Shown piece after piece: positions 7,852-17,550 of a stretch of DNA of 64,000 nucleotides (position 1 is the stretch's first letter; each line of letters opens with the position of its first letter). Source of the DNA: Arenibacter sp041392165. GTDB lineage: Bacteria; Bacteroidota; Bacteroidia; Flavobacteriales; Flavobacteriaceae. The position numbers and the translations under genes were made by a program. The DNA lies in contig JAWKMN010000002.1 of assembly GCA_041392165.1 (NCBI GenBank), forward strand, positions 434,001-498,000, given 5' to 3'. Under the pieces are notes generated by a model. It saw only the letters and a list, made by a program, of their open reading frames with translations, was not told the DNA's origin and searched no databases.

Positions 7852-9420
7852 TTGAAAAAATACGGCATTAGAATATTTTGGGTTGTTTTGGGATTTGCTC
7901 TTTTGTCCTGCAAGGAGGAAAAAAAAGTAAAGCCAATTAATAGTGATAGTAGCAAACCGGACCATTATAAGGAAGCTTATCGTCCTCAATTTCATTTTTC
8001 ACCGCCGCAGAAATGGATGAACGATCCCAATGGTTTAGTATATAACCAAGGGGTGTACCATCTTTTTTATCAGTATTATCCAGAGGATATTGTTTGGGGT
8101 CCCATGCATTGGGGGCATGCAGTAAGTAAGGATATGGTACATTGGGATAATAGGCCAATAGCCCTTTTTCCAGATGAAAACGGCTATATTTTTTCTGGAA
8201 GTGCCGTTGTGGATACCAATAATTCCTCAGGATTTGGAACTTTGGATGACCCACCGTTGGTGGCGGTATTTACCTATCATGATGTGGTTGGTAAAGAAGC
8301 GGGAAAAAATGATTTTCAGACCCAGGGAATTGCCTATAGTCTGGATAATGGGGATACTTGGGTTAAATATGAAGGCAATCCTGTCATTAAAAACGAAGGA
8401 ATGAGGGATTTTAGGGATCCCAAAGTTTTTTGGAACAATAAAATAGGCCATTGGACAATGTTGTTGGTGGCCGGTGATCACCTTCAAATATGGCAATCCC
8501 CAGACTTAAAGAAATGGGATAAGGCAAGCGAATTTGGAAAAAATCAGGGGGCTCATGGTGGTGTTTGGGAATGTCCGGATATGTTTCCGTTGAAGGTAGA
8601 AGGTACGGACCAGGAAAAATGGGTGCTCTTGATCAGTATTAACCCTGGGGCGCCCAATGGAGGCAGTGGTACCCAATATTTTGTAGGGGATTTTGATGGT
8701 ACAACTTTTACAAGTGACCAAAAAGAGCATAAATGGATAGATTGGGGTACCGATAATTACGCCGGGGTAACGTATAACAATATGTCCCATAATGACCGGG
8801 TTTTTATTGGTTGGATGAGTAATTGGGCCTATGCCCAAGAGACGCCTACCGAAAAATGGCGTAGTGCAATGACGCTGCCAAGAAAGCTTACTTTGCGTAA
8901 GGTTAACGGCAGTCTGGAATTAATTAATTACCCCCTGGATAGTTTTAATGAAATCCGAGTTTTGGGCAATGTAGAAAAAAGGGCCATAGATCCAAAATCT
9001 GATAGGTCCTTGAACTTCGACCACTTTAATAGTTCCGAAGTAAAATTTAGAACCGCCTCACGGGTTTTCGGTCTGGAATTTCGAAATAGTTTGGGCGAGA
9101 CTTTGAATTTGATTCTCGACGGTCAAAATCAACAATTTGTGTTGGATAGGACAAAATCCGGAAAAACCGTTTTTAATGAGGATTTTGCCAATAATGTCCA
9201 GACGATGCCCATACCTAATTTGCCCAATGGGGAATATGAAATACGAATCCTAATGGATTGGTCTTCCCTAGAGGTTTTTATAAACGGTGGGCAATATGTG
9301 ATGACCTCTCAGATCTTTCCGAACGAATTTTATAAGACTTTGGTTATTTCCAATCCTACCGAGGTGGAATTGGAATTGGATGAATTTACCATAAGTCCCA
9401 TAAAATCCATTTGGGAATGA
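7852..9420 (+). CDS. Glycoside hydrolase family 32 lipoprotein (levanase/fructan beta-fructosidase type)
   Basis: A 522-residue protein starting at TTG; the encoded N-terminus is a lipoprotein signal with lipobox LLSC (Cys20), suggesting surface or periplasmic anchoring. The GH32 signatures are all present: WMNDPNG (55-61) with the nucleophile Asp58, FRDP (187-190) for transition-state binding and ECPD (240-243) with the acid/base Glu240. Residues about 45-350 form the five-bladed propeller and about 370-510 the beta-sandwich with LEVFINGG. GH32 enzymes hydrolyse beta-fructosides such as levan, inulin or sucrose. Levanase-type exo-activity is a likely guess. No SusC/SusD pair, fructokinase or sugar transporter is adjacent, so this is not part of a visible utilisation locus. 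Confidence 0.92.
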   Translation: MKKYGIRIFWVVLGFALLSCKEEKKVKPINSDSSKPDHYKEAYRPQFHFSPPQKWMNDPNGLVYNQGVYHLFYQYYPEDIVWGPMHWGHAVSKDMVHWDNRPIALFPDENGYIFSGSAVVDTNNSSGFGTLDDPPLVAVFTYHDVVGKEAGKNDFQTQGIAYSLDNGDTWVKYEGNPVIKNEGMRDFRDPKVFWNNKIGHWTMLLVAGDHLQIWQSPDLKKWDKASEFGKNQGAHGGVWECPDMFPLKVEGTDQEKWVLLISINPGAPNGGSGTQYFVGDFDGTTFTSDQKEHKWIDWGTDNYAGVTYNNMSHNDRVFIGWMSNWAYAQETPTEKWRSAMTLPRKLTLRKVNGSLELINYPLDSFNEIRVLGNVEKRAIDPKSDRSLNFDHFNSSEVKFRTASRVFGLEFRNSLGETLNLILDGQNQQFVLDRTKSGKTVFNEDFANNVQTMPIPNLPNGEYEIRILMDWSSLEVFINGGQYVMTSQIFPNEFYKTLVISNPTEVELELDEFTISPIKSIWE

Positions 9421-9758
9421 ATAAAATCCAATATTGGACTTCAATACAAGCCTCACAACGGTTTAGATCGGGGCATGGGTAATTCCTGATAGGAAAGGGT
9501 TGATTTTTTCTTCTTTTCCCGGCGTTTTCTTTTAATAGTTTTGTTCAATGCTATTACATTGGGGATAACTCTTGTGGGAAATTTTCAAGAAACCAACGGA
9601 TTTTTTTGGGCTTTAGCGCAAATATTAGGGGCTATATGTTGGCTTATATGTTAATCACTGTTAAATAAAGTTTAACTATTCTGAAAAATAGGTCATAAGA
9701 ATTAGATTTGTTAGAGTCTTGTTAATGTTTTTGTTATTGGTTGCTATCTCCATAGATT
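9421..9758. other. Intergenic region, nothing recognised
   Basis: This is 338 bases between the GH32 gene and the efflux operon. It is AT-rich, and I see no credible coding frame, strong hairpin or clear TAnnTTTG box. The efflux operon promoter should lie in its last 100 bases. Confidence 0.5.
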
Positions 9759-10841
9759 ATGAAAATAAAATATATTGCTTATACCTTATTGCTTGTTGGA
9801 CTCGGGGCTCTGGTAACCTATCGTATTTTACAGAATAGCGGAGGAGGTAAATCGGAAAGTTCCGCCAGCACCGGTACGGTACCTATGGTTTCGGGTATGG
9901 TCCTCCGTCCCCAGATTTTTAATGATAATATTTTTCTTTCGGGTACTTTGGAGGCCAATGAGCAGATAGAGATACGCAGTGAGGTATCCGGGGTCGTGGA
10001 AAGTATAAATTTTGTGGAAGGGGGTAAGGTCTCCCAAGGTCAGGTATTGTTCAGAGTGAACGATATTGAATTACAAGCGCAATTGTCCAAAGTGCGCACC
10101 GCCCGGAAGCTGGCTGCCGAAAATGAAAGGCGGGCGAAATTGTTGTTGGAAAAGCAGGCCATCAGTCAGGAGGAATATGATATTGCAAGTGCCGATTTTC
10201 AATCGGCCGGTGCAGAATCGGAATTGATAGCCGCCCAATTATCAAAAGCAACCGTCCGTGCCCCATTTTCCGGAATTATAGGACTGCGTTCCATTTCGAA
10301 AGGAACCTATGTTAGTCCGGCAACTGTGGTGGCAAAATTGGTGAATACGGACCAACTAAAGATTACCTTTTCAGTTCCCGAGAAATATGCCCACCAAATT
10401 AAAGCTGGAACTTCCTTTACTTTCACAACGTCCGATTCCAGGGAGGAATACACTGCTAAAATATATGCCATAGAACCGGAAGTGGAAGTGGCTACCAGGA
10501 CTTTAAAAATGAGGGCAACGGCCGAAAACCCTGAAGGCAAACTTTTTCCCGGTGCTTTTGCCAATATAACATTGCCCTTGGAAACGGTCAAGGATGCCCT
10601 ATTGGTGCCCAGTGAATCTTTGATTCCCGTTCAGAACGGTAAAAAAATCTTTATCGTGGAGAATGGCAAGGCCAAGGAGATAGATGTGGAAATAGGTGCG
10701 CGTACCGGCAGCTCCGTACGGGTTGTCTCCGGACTAAAGGTGGGGGATACTGTATTGACCTATGGGGTTATGGCCCTAAAGGATGGCACATCGGTAAAGG
10801 TATTGTTAAAGGAAATTGAAACTCTTACTGCAGAACCATGA
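9759..10841 (+). CDS. Efflux RND transporter periplasmic adaptor subunit (HlyD/MFP family)
   Basis: A 360-residue membrane-fusion protein. An N-terminal signal anchor (about 5-22) is followed by the barrel-sandwich lipoyl half-motif GVVESINFVEGGKVSQGQVL (about 77-96), an alpha-hairpin (about 105-160), the second lipoyl half (TVRAPFSGIIGLRSISKG) and beta-barrel and membrane-proximal domains to the end. It bridges the inner-membrane RND pump and the outer-membrane TolC channel. Its stop overlaps the start of the pump gene by 4 bp (ATGA), so the two are translationally coupled. It is the first gene of a three-gene operon. The substrate cannot be told from sequence; the MexE/AcrA class with an HAE1 pump points to hydrophobic or amphiphilic compounds. 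Confidence 0.92.
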   Translation: MKIKYIAYTLLLVGLGALVTYRILQNSGGGKSESSASTGTVPMVSGMVLRPQIFNDNIFLSGTLEANEQIEIRSEVSGVVESINFVEGGKVSQGQVLFRVNDIELQAQLSKVRTARKLAAENERRAKLLLEKQAISQEEYDIASADFQSAGAESELIAAQLSKATVRAPFSGIIGLRSISKGTYVSPATVVAKLVNTDQLKITFSVPEKYAHQIKAGTSFTFTTSDSREEYTAKIYAIEPEVEVATRTLKMRATAENPEGKLFPGAFANITLPLETVKDALLVPSESLIPVQNGKKIFIVENGKAKEIDVEIGARTGSSVRVVSGLKVGDTVLTYGVMALKDGTSVKVLLKEIETLTAEP

Positions 10842-13800
10842 GTTTGTCAACATTAAGCATTAAGCGCCCGGTACTTACTATTGTAATGAATTTGGCCCTA
10901 ATTTTGTTCGGGATTATTGGTTTTACCTATTTGGGAGTTCGTGAGTTTCCTTCCATAGATCCTGCCCAAGTATCGGTACGTACCAATTATTCCGGCGCCA
11001 ATGCCGATATTATTGAGTCCCAGATTACGGAACCTTTGGAAAAGGCCATAAATTCCATTGATGGTATAAGGAACATTACCTCGTCCAGTATTCAGGGATC
11101 CAGTTCCATAAGTATAGAATTTAATTTGGATAAAAACCTGGAAGACGCGGCCAACGATGTCCGTGATAAGGTATCCCAAGCGGTAAGAAGTCTCCCCGAT
11201 GATCTGGATGCCCCACCGGTAGTTTCAAAATCCGATGCCGATGCGGACAGGATACTTTCTATGACCGTTCAGAGCGATGGAAAAAATATATTGGAACTTT
11301 CAGATTATGCCGAAAATGTCATATCCCAAAGAATCGAGACCATTCCGGGTGTAAGCAGCGTCCAAATATGGGGACAACGCAGGTATGCCATGCGCCTGTG
11401 GATAGATCCTTTTAAATTGGCTTCCTACGGTTTAACCGTGGCAGATGTACGTAACGCATTATTGGCGCAGAATGTAGAGCTGCCTTCGGGGAAATTAACC
11501 GGCGATAATACGGAAATAACGGTAAAGACCATTGGAAACTTGGATTCAGAGGATGGATTCAACAATATCATAATCAGGGCCGATGGGGAAAAACTGGTGC
11601 GCCTTAGTGATATTGGCAAAGCTTCTTTGGAAGGGGAGAACATGGAGACCAAAATGAGCGATTCCGGTCAGCCCATGGTCGCCATAGCCGTTATTCCGCA
11701 ACCCGGGACCAATTATCTTGAAATTGCCGATAAATTCTATCTGGAATACGAAAAGCTTAAAAAGGATTTGCCGGAAGGGTTTAAATTAAATATTGTAATA
11801 GACGATACCGTATTTGTAAGAAAGGCGGTTACCGAGGTGGCGGAAACCTTGTTGATTTCAATTGTCCTGGTTATATTGGTCATTTATCTGTTTTTTAGAA
11901 ATTGGTCAATGGCAATGCGTCCGTTGATAGATATACCGGTATCATTGATTGCTACATTTTTTATTATGTGGCTGTTCGGATTTTCCATCAATGTCCTAAC
12001 CCTTTTGGCCATTGTTCTGGCCACAGGACTTGTCGTGGATGACGGAATTGTGGTAACCGAAAATATTTATAGAAAGGTGGAGGCTGGAATGAGCCCCATA
12101 GAGGCCGCTATTAAGGGTTCCAACGAAATTTTCTTTGCGGTAATATCCATATCCATTACCCTTGCCGCCGTTTTTCTTCCCGTTATATTCCTAGAGGGCT
12201 TTGTTGGGCGCTTGTTTCGTGAATTTGGGGTTGTCCTGGGGTCGGCGGTATTGATATCCGCATTTGTATCCCTAACCTTGACCCCCATGTTAAACGCCTA
12301 TTTGATTAAACCAGGGAAACAGCACCATTCCAAATTTTATAATTTAACGGAGCGTTATTTTGTAAAAATGAACGAATCCTATGCAGATGCATTGGCTGCC
12401 TTTATGAAAAGGAAATGGATGAGTTTTCCTATATTATTGGCATGTATTGGGTTAATAGTCCTTTTTTATGGTCTGCTCCAAAAGGAAACGGCACCTTATG
12501 ACGATCGTAGTTTTGTTCGTTTAAGCGTTACGGCCCCGGAGGGCTCCTCCTATGAATATATGGATCGGTTAATGAATGATATTACCACCCTGATCAACGA
12601 TTCCATCCCCGAAAAAAAGGTAAGTTTGGTACTCACTTCTCCCGGTTTCGGGGCAACTTCCTCCGTGAATAGTGGGCGTGCCAATATTGCACTTGTAGAG
12701 CCACATGAAAGGGAACGGTCACAAAAAGAAATTGCATCGGATCTTGGCCGATGGACAAAATCTTACGTTGGGGGAAAATCCAATGTGTCCGAGAGGCCAA
12801 CAATCGCGGTAAATCGTCGTGGAGGAGCCCCGATCCAATATATTATACAGGCTCAGAATTTTCAAAAGCTGAAGGAAAAAATCCCGGAATTTATGGAGGA
12901 AGCCGAAAAAGAATGAGACCTTTTCCTTTACCGATGTCAACCTGAAATTTGATAAACCTGAACTTTATGTGACCATAAATAGGAAAAAGCGGAAAGCTTG
13001 GGAGTTTCCGTTTTGGACGTGGCTCAAACACTACAATTGTCCCTCAGCGGACAACGGTTTGGGTATTTTTTAATGAACGGTAGGCAATATCAGGTTATAG
13101 GGCAATTCGATAAAAAGGACCGTGATGCGCCCTTGGATCTTACTTCCATTTTTGTAAAGAATAACGATGGTCTCCTAATCCAATTGGACAATCTCGTTTC
13201 CACAGCGGAGCATAGCAGTCCCCCTCAACTTTTTCACAACAATAGGTATACTTCGGCAACCGTATACGCAAATCTAGCTCCAGGCAAGAGTCTTAGTGAT
13301 GGGATAGCGGCCATGGAATCGATTAGGGAAAAAGTACTGGATGAAAGCTTTACTACGGATTTGGGGGGAGAATCCAGGGATTTTGTGGAGAGCAGTTCCA
13401 ATACCCTGTTTGCTTTCGGCCTTGCCCTGATCCTTATTTTTCTGATATTGGCAGCCCAATTTGAAAGTTTTATAGACCCAATAATTATAATTTTAACGGT
13501 ACCCATGGCCGTGGCCGGGGCCATGTTTTCCCTATGGCTCTTTGGCCAAACCTGGAATATTTTTAGTCAGATAGGTACTATAATGTTGATCGGTCTGGTA
13601 ACCAAGAACGGTATTTTGATTGTGGAATTCGCCAATCAGCTCAGGGAGGAAGGGATGTCCAAAATGGAGGCTGTTTTAAAAGCCTCGGAGTCCAGGTTAA
13701 GACCTATTCTTATGACCAGTTTGACCATTGCCCTGGGAGCCTTGCCCATAGCCTTGTCCTTGGGAGCGGCGTCCACCAGTCGTATTGGTATGGGGGTCGT

Positions 13801-13921
13801 AATTATTGGGGGGACCATGTTCTCCTTGGTGCTTACTTTATTTGTTATCCCTGCATTGTATTTCTTGTGGTCCAGGGAGAAAAAAGAACATCCGGAGTTT
13901 AAAGCCCTCGAATCCTATTAA
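10838..13921 (+). pseudogene. Efflux RND transporter permease (HAE1/AcrB type), interrupted by two compensating frameshifts
   Basis: Read through, this is a 1027-residue AcrB-like pump, normal length for the family. It has N-terminal TM1, porter domains, the central TM block with GLVVDDGIVVTENI (the TM4 acidic pair), and a second half with LAAQFESF and the conserved TM11-12 region. As written, the frame is lost at an A5 run (12906-12910, one base too many, immediately giving TGA at 12914-12916). It is regained at 12982-12983, where one G is missing. About 24 codons lie in the wrong frame, and both halves are in the same overall frame (10838-12916 and 12998-13921). Either the gene is recently inactivated or both sites are homopolymer sequencing errors; two errors so close favour the latter or a gene conversion. 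It lies between adaptor and TolC genes. Confidence 0.85.
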
Positions 13922-13922
13922 A

Positions 13923-15233
13923 ATGAACAATTATAATTACGCTATCATACTATTTGTTTTCTTTTGCTCTGCCAATCTTATTAATGGACAGGATATTCTA
14001 ACGGTAGAAGAAGCCGTCCAAATTGCCCTAGAGAACAACTATCAGATAAAAATTGCGGCCAATGAGCTGCAAATTGATGAGGCTGCCGTAAGTATCGGCA
14101 ATGCCGGGATGTTCCCCCAGGTAGGGCTCAGTATTGTTGATAACAATAGTATCCAGAATTTAAGTCAGACCCGATCGGATGGAAGCAATGTGGAACGGGA
14201 TAACGCCAAGAACAATAGCCTCAATTATGGAATTGCAATGGATTGGACCTTGTTTGACGGCTTAAGGATGTTTGCCGATTACGAGCAGTTAAAAGAAACC
14301 CAAAAATTGGGAGAAGCCCAACTAAAACAGGTTATCCTTAACAAGGTGGGAGAGGTCATGATCACCTATTTTGATCTTGTACAACAAAAACAACAACTCA
14401 CGGCTTTGGACAGTACCATTACTATTTCGGAACAAAGGGTAGATTTGGCACATAACCGTTTTACTATTGGGAAAGCTTCAAAATTGGAAGTGTTGAACGC
14501 CCAGGTAGATCTAAATACGGATAAAACATTAATGCAACGACAAATGGAGTTGTATGCCAATACCAAAGTACAATTGAACCAGTACTTGGCACGTGATCTG
14601 AAGATCGATTTTGAGGTAATGCCCGAAATTTTTGTGGATCAGGCACTACAATTGCCAGAACTTGAAACCTTGGTGGCGAAAGAAAATCCGACCCTTCAAG
14701 TGGAACAGATCAACAAAAAGATCAGTGAATTGGAATTGAAACAAACCAAGGCCTTGCGCTACCCAACAATTTTTGCAAGTACGGGCTATAATTTCGGGCA
14801 TACCGAATCCAGTTTGGGTTTTACCACCAGTTCAAATTCAAGGGGATGGAATTATGGATTTGGAGCTACTCTAAATGTTTTTGACGGATTTAATCAAAAT
14901 AGAAATGAAAAAATAGCAAGGATTCAAATTGAAAATACGGAAGTAGTCATTGAGCAACGAACTCAGGAGCTAATGTCCCTGTTGAATACTACCTATCAAA
15001 CTTACCAGACCAATATAGATCTGATTGAATTGGAAGGGAAAAATGAAGCAATTGCCCATGAAAATATGGAGATTACGGTAGAAAAATATAGAATAGGAAT
15101 CATCCCTACCATTGAATTTAGGACGGCCCAATTAAATTACATCAATGCAAAGGTAAGGCATAGCAATGCCAAATTTCAGGCAAAGTTGTCGGAGATTGTC
15201 TTAAAACAGCTCGCCGGAAACCTAGTTTTATGA
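13923..15233 (+). CDS. TolC family outer membrane efflux protein
   Basis: A 436-residue outer-membrane factor. The start at 13923 lies one base after the pump stop and gives a clean signal peptide (hydrophobic FVFFCSANLINGQ). A longer in-frame reading from 13806 would overlap the pump gene and is rejected. Two OEP repeats are visible. The first starts ILTVEEAVQIALENN (about 22-36) and the second resembles it with long helices; a weak Asp/Glu-rich pairing repeats through about 60-210 and 235-430. TolC channels form the exit duct for the adaptor and pump encoded just upstream. The gene closes the operon; no terminator hairpin is evident in the 107 bases that follow. Confidence 0.92.
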   Translation: MNNYNYAIILFVFFCSANLINGQDILTVEEAVQIALENNYQIKIAANELQIDEAAVSIGNAGMFPQVGLSIVDNNSIQNLSQTRSDGSNVERDNAKNNSLNYGIAMDWTLFDGLRMFADYEQLKETQKLGEAQLKQVILNKVGEVMITYFDLVQQKQQLTALDSTITISEQRVDLAHNRFTIGKASKLEVLNAQVDLNTDKTLMQRQMELYANTKVQLNQYLARDLKIDFEVMPEIFVDQALQLPELETLVAKENPTLQVEQINKKISELELKQTKALRYPTIFASTGYNFGHTESSLGFTTSSNSRGWNYGFGATLNVFDGFNQNRNEKIARIQIENTEVVIEQRTQELMSLLNTTYQTYQTNIDLIELEGKNEAIAHENMEITVEKYRIGIIPTIEFRTAQLNYINAKVRHSNAKFQAKLSEIVLKQLAGNLVL

Positions 15234-15340
15234 CCTTATGGAATTTGGGGTATTGTTATTTGTATTATTTTAACCGTAAAATAACGTTCGGGCCAATCGC
15301 CACGGCTTTTTCCAAAGGTAAAAATAACAATCGCAAATAG

Positions 15341-16366
15341 ATGAAACGTCGAAATTTTTTTAAGAATGCAGCTACAGCATCAATTGGATTGGGGCTAACC
15401 AAGTATCCAGCGTTGGATAAGGCTGTACAACCCTTTAAAAAGAGTATCCAGTTTTGTGTTACTGTGGAGGAAAACAAGCTTCAATTTTTTTCGGATGTCG
15501 TTAAGGAGCCGGTAAAGATCGTTCATATAGCCGATACCCATCTCTTTAGGGACGATGAGCGCGGAGTTCCTTATCAGAAGTATAGTGGGCGTATGGCCAA
15601 GGCCTATAACCGGACCAAGCACTTTAAAACAAATGAATACACCCATCCGGAAGAGGCGTTTGTGGCCGCTTTGAATTTTGCCAAAGAGTCCCGGGCAGAT
15701 CTGATGACCCTAGTCGGTGATATTTTTAGCTTTCCTTCCGAAGCTGCCATAGAGTGGGTACGGGCCAAATTGCAAGAAGTGGATATCCCTTATATTTATG
15801 TTGCCGGCAACCATGATTGGCATTATGAGGGTATGGAGGGTACCCTGGAAGATTTGAGGGACAAGTGGATCAAGGAAAGATTGCTGCCCTTATATCAAGG
15901 CAAACATCCATTAATGGCGTCGTATGAGGTGAAAGGAATCCGGTTTTTGGCCATAGACAATTCTACCTATCAAATTAATAAGGAGCAGTTGGCCTTTTTT
16001 AAAGAGCATGTCTCCAGCGGTATGCCTTTGGTGCTATTGGCGCATATACCCATGTATGCCCCGGGAAAATCCATTGGTTTTGGATGCGGAAATCCGGATT
16101 GGGGAGCTTCTTCCGATCGGAATTTTGAGCTGGAAGGGCGTATGAAATGGCCAGAGGAGGGGCATTCCAAAACTACCTTCAATTTTCACAGGGCAGTGTT
16201 CTCCGCTCCAAACCTTATGGGAATCCTTTCAGGGCATATTCATCGATTTTCAATGGAATCGCTAAAGGGAAAACCGCAGATAGTGACCGATGATAATGCC
16301 AGTGGCGGTTATTTGGATGTCGATTTTTTACCCTTGGAACCCAAGGACAGGTCCCTGATGTTTTAG
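15341..16366 (+). CDS. Calcineurin-like metallophosphoesterase with Tat-type signal
   Basis: A 341-residue protein. The N-terminus KRRNFFKNAATASIGLG resembles a twin-arginine signal (RRNFFK followed by a mild hydrophobic run), so export in a folded state is likely. The phosphoesterase motifs follow in order: HIADTH (62-67), VGDIFSF (near 125), AGNHDWH (near 151), LAHIPMY (near 231) and SGHIHRF (near 298). This is a complete binuclear-metal site. The substrate is unknown; the 3',5'-cAMP phosphodiesterase-like and purple-acid-like branches are both conceivable. It stands alone between the efflux operon and the zeta-toxin module, with 107 bases upstream. Confidence 0.85.
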   Translation: MKRRNFFKNAATASIGLGLTKYPALDKAVQPFKKSIQFCVTVEENKLQFFSDVVKEPVKIVHIADTHLFRDDERGVPYQKYSGRMAKAYNRTKHFKTNEYTHPEEAFVAALNFAKESRADLMTLVGDIFSFPSEAAIEWVRAKLQEVDIPYIYVAGNHDWHYEGMEGTLEDLRDKWIKERLLPLYQGKHPLMASYEVKGIRFLAIDNSTYQINKEQLAFFKEHVSSGMPLVLLAHIPMYAPGKSIGFGCGNPDWGASSDRNFELEGRMKWPEEGHSKTTFNFHRAVFSAPNLMGILSGHIHRFSMESLKGKPQIVTDDNASGGYLDVDFLPLEPKDRSLMF

Positions 16367-16470
16367 GGGGTGTATTGCACAAAAGAAAACTGTTGTTGAT
16401 GGCAATAATGCCCAAAGAACATATTTTGTGGGCCTGAGCGTGACACTCACGTCTCCAGGTAATTACGAAT

Positions 16471-16500
16471 TTTGATTGATTGGATTTTTTTGTAATTTTG
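16471..16500 (+). promoter_or_regulatory. Predicted promoter of the zeta-toxin module
   Basis: TTTG (16471-16474), an 18-base spacer and TAATTTTG (16493-16500) give a near-consensus Bacteroidota promoter. Transcription would begin at about 16505, on or beside the first ATG of the small gene. The message is then either leaderless or starts translation at the second ATG (16550). Confidence 0.55.
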
Positions 16501-16504
16501 CAAT

Positions 16505-16675
16505 ATGTGTAAGGATAAATTAATAACCGGATTAGAGGTTACTCGACAAATGAGTAAAGCGAGGCTGATTTTAAATAATCAGGTGATACCGCGCACTGAA
16601 CTTTATGAGATTCGAAAAAGAGAAGATAAATTAAGTTCTTCAGGGTACAAAAGTGGATTAAGCACGAATGCCTAA
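16505..16675 (+). CDS. Small protein upstream of zeta toxin, candidate antitoxin
   Basis: A 56-residue, basic, polar reading frame (MCKDKLITGLEV at the N-terminus, ending SGLSTNA) whose last 8 bases overlap the start of the zeta-toxin gene. Overlap and order match toxin-antitoxin operons, in which the antitoxin comes first. An internal ATG at 16550 would give a 41-residue form. The predicted promoter would place the transcript start at about 16505, so the shorter form may be the real one. I recognise no domain and it does not resemble the helical epsilon antitoxin. The antitoxin role is inferred from position only. Confidence 0.5.
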   Translation: MCKDKLITGLEVTRQMSKARLILNNQVIPRTELYEIRKREDKLSSSGYKSGLSTNA

Positions 16676-17270
16676 CTTGATTGTGATAGCTGGATGTAAT
16701 GGAGCGGGAAAATCAACTTTTGCATCCTCCTTTTTGCCAGATAGATTGACATCTTTCGATTATGATAAATTATACCTTGAGTATTATGGCATTTTACCAG
16801 ATAGTGAATTCAGGGATAAATTTGCGAGAGATAAGACGACAAAGGATTTTGAAGATGCAATAAAGCAGTCCATTGCAAATAAAACAGATTTTTGCTACGA
16901 AACGAATTTTGATACCAGTCCGGTTTATTGGCCTGAGCAATTTAAAAAACATGGATTCACACTCCATTTAATCTTTTTCTGCCTTGACAACCAAGAAATA
17001 GCCAGACGACGTGTGGAAGAAAGAGTCGAATTTAAAGGGCATTACGTAGATTCTCAAACTATAGATTTCAAATGGAAGGCAGGATATAAAAATCTGAACG
17101 AACATCATACCTTTTTTGATAATATTTTGCTTGTAGACAATTCGGTACAAAAAGAAGTTTATTCAAATTTATTGCAAATAGAGCATGGGGAAATTGTGAT
17201 GATGGTGGATAAGTTACCTGATTATTTTAAGCGTAGATTTCCTGATATTTATACGAAAATTGAGCAATAA
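16668..17270 (+). CDS. Zeta toxin family protein (short, P-loop kinase)
   Basis: A 200-residue P-loop protein. Walker A is GCNGAGKST (residues 9-17), followed by SFDYDKLYLEY, where zeta toxins have the conserved Asp and substrate-binding stretch. Then come an FCYETNFD motif near residue 82 and an arginine-rich lid (IARRRVEERVEFKGHYV, about 110-127). Zeta toxins phosphorylate UDP-N-acetylglucosamine and poison peptidoglycan synthesis; this short family resembles chromosomal Bacteroidota members for which that activity has not been shown by the sequence alone. The gene is visibly more AT-rich than its flanks and lies just past the 3' end of tRNA-Phe, so acquisition is plausible. The overlapping upstream frame is the likely partner. 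Confidence 0.82.
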   Translation: MPNLIVIAGCNGAGKSTFASSFLPDRLTSFDYDKLYLEYYGILPDSEFRDKFARDKTTKDFEDAIKQSIANKTDFCYETNFDTSPVYWPEQFKKHGFTLHLIFFCLDNQEIARRRVEERVEFKGHYVDSQTIDFKWKAGYKNLNEHHTFFDNILLVDNSVQKEVYSNLLQIEHGEIVMMVDKLPDYFKRRFPDIYTKIEQ

Positions 17271-17376
17271 GGCACGTATTGCCATTCGTTTTGTATCAAA
17301 AACACCCCTGTACACACCCTTATTTAACCAAGAAAACCGCAACATCCGGTTAAAGAATGTATGCGGTTTTTCTAAG

Positions 17377-17449
17377 TGGTGCCTCCAGGAATCGAACCAG
17401 GGACACATGGATTTTCAGTCCATTGCTCTACCAACTGAGCTAAGGCACC
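17377..17449 (-). tRNA. tRNA-Phe (GAA)
   Basis: A full cloverleaf folds on the minus strand. The acceptor is GGTGCCT/AGGCACC, the D arm is GCTC..GAGC, the anticodon stem is ATGGA/TCCAT and the loop is CTGAAAA with anticodon GAA. The T loop is TTCGATT. Discriminator A is followed by genomic CC-less sequence, so CCA is added post-transcriptionally. The T stem as read (CCTGG/CCTGG) contains a central U-U mismatch. Confidence 0.95.
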
Positions 17450-17467
17450 AAATGCTGTAAGCGGGTG

Positions 17468-17498
17468 CAAATATAAATTCAAATTTAGGATATACAAA
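17468..17498 (-). promoter_or_regulatory. Promoter of tRNA-Phe
   Basis: On the minus strand, TTTG (17495-17498), exactly 19 bases, then TATATTTG (17468-17475) match the Bacteroidota consensus TTTG-N19-TAnnTTTG. It lies 18 bases upstream of the tRNA 5' end. It is the best promoter match in the window. Confidence 0.8.
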
Positions 17499-17550
17499 CA
17501 AAAATTAAAAAAAAGGTTTTTGTTTTTTTAAGTTTTTTGATCTTTACCGT

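Noticed and set aside
13806..13922. Extended start of the TolC gene at 13806
   Set aside because: It would add 39 residues encoded by the last part of the pump gene in another frame and would bury the signal peptide.
16458..16468. Possible attachment-site copy: CTCCAGG near 16462 also occurs at the tRNA-Phe 3' end (17382-17388)
   Set aside because: Only 7 matching bases and no integrase; expected by chance.
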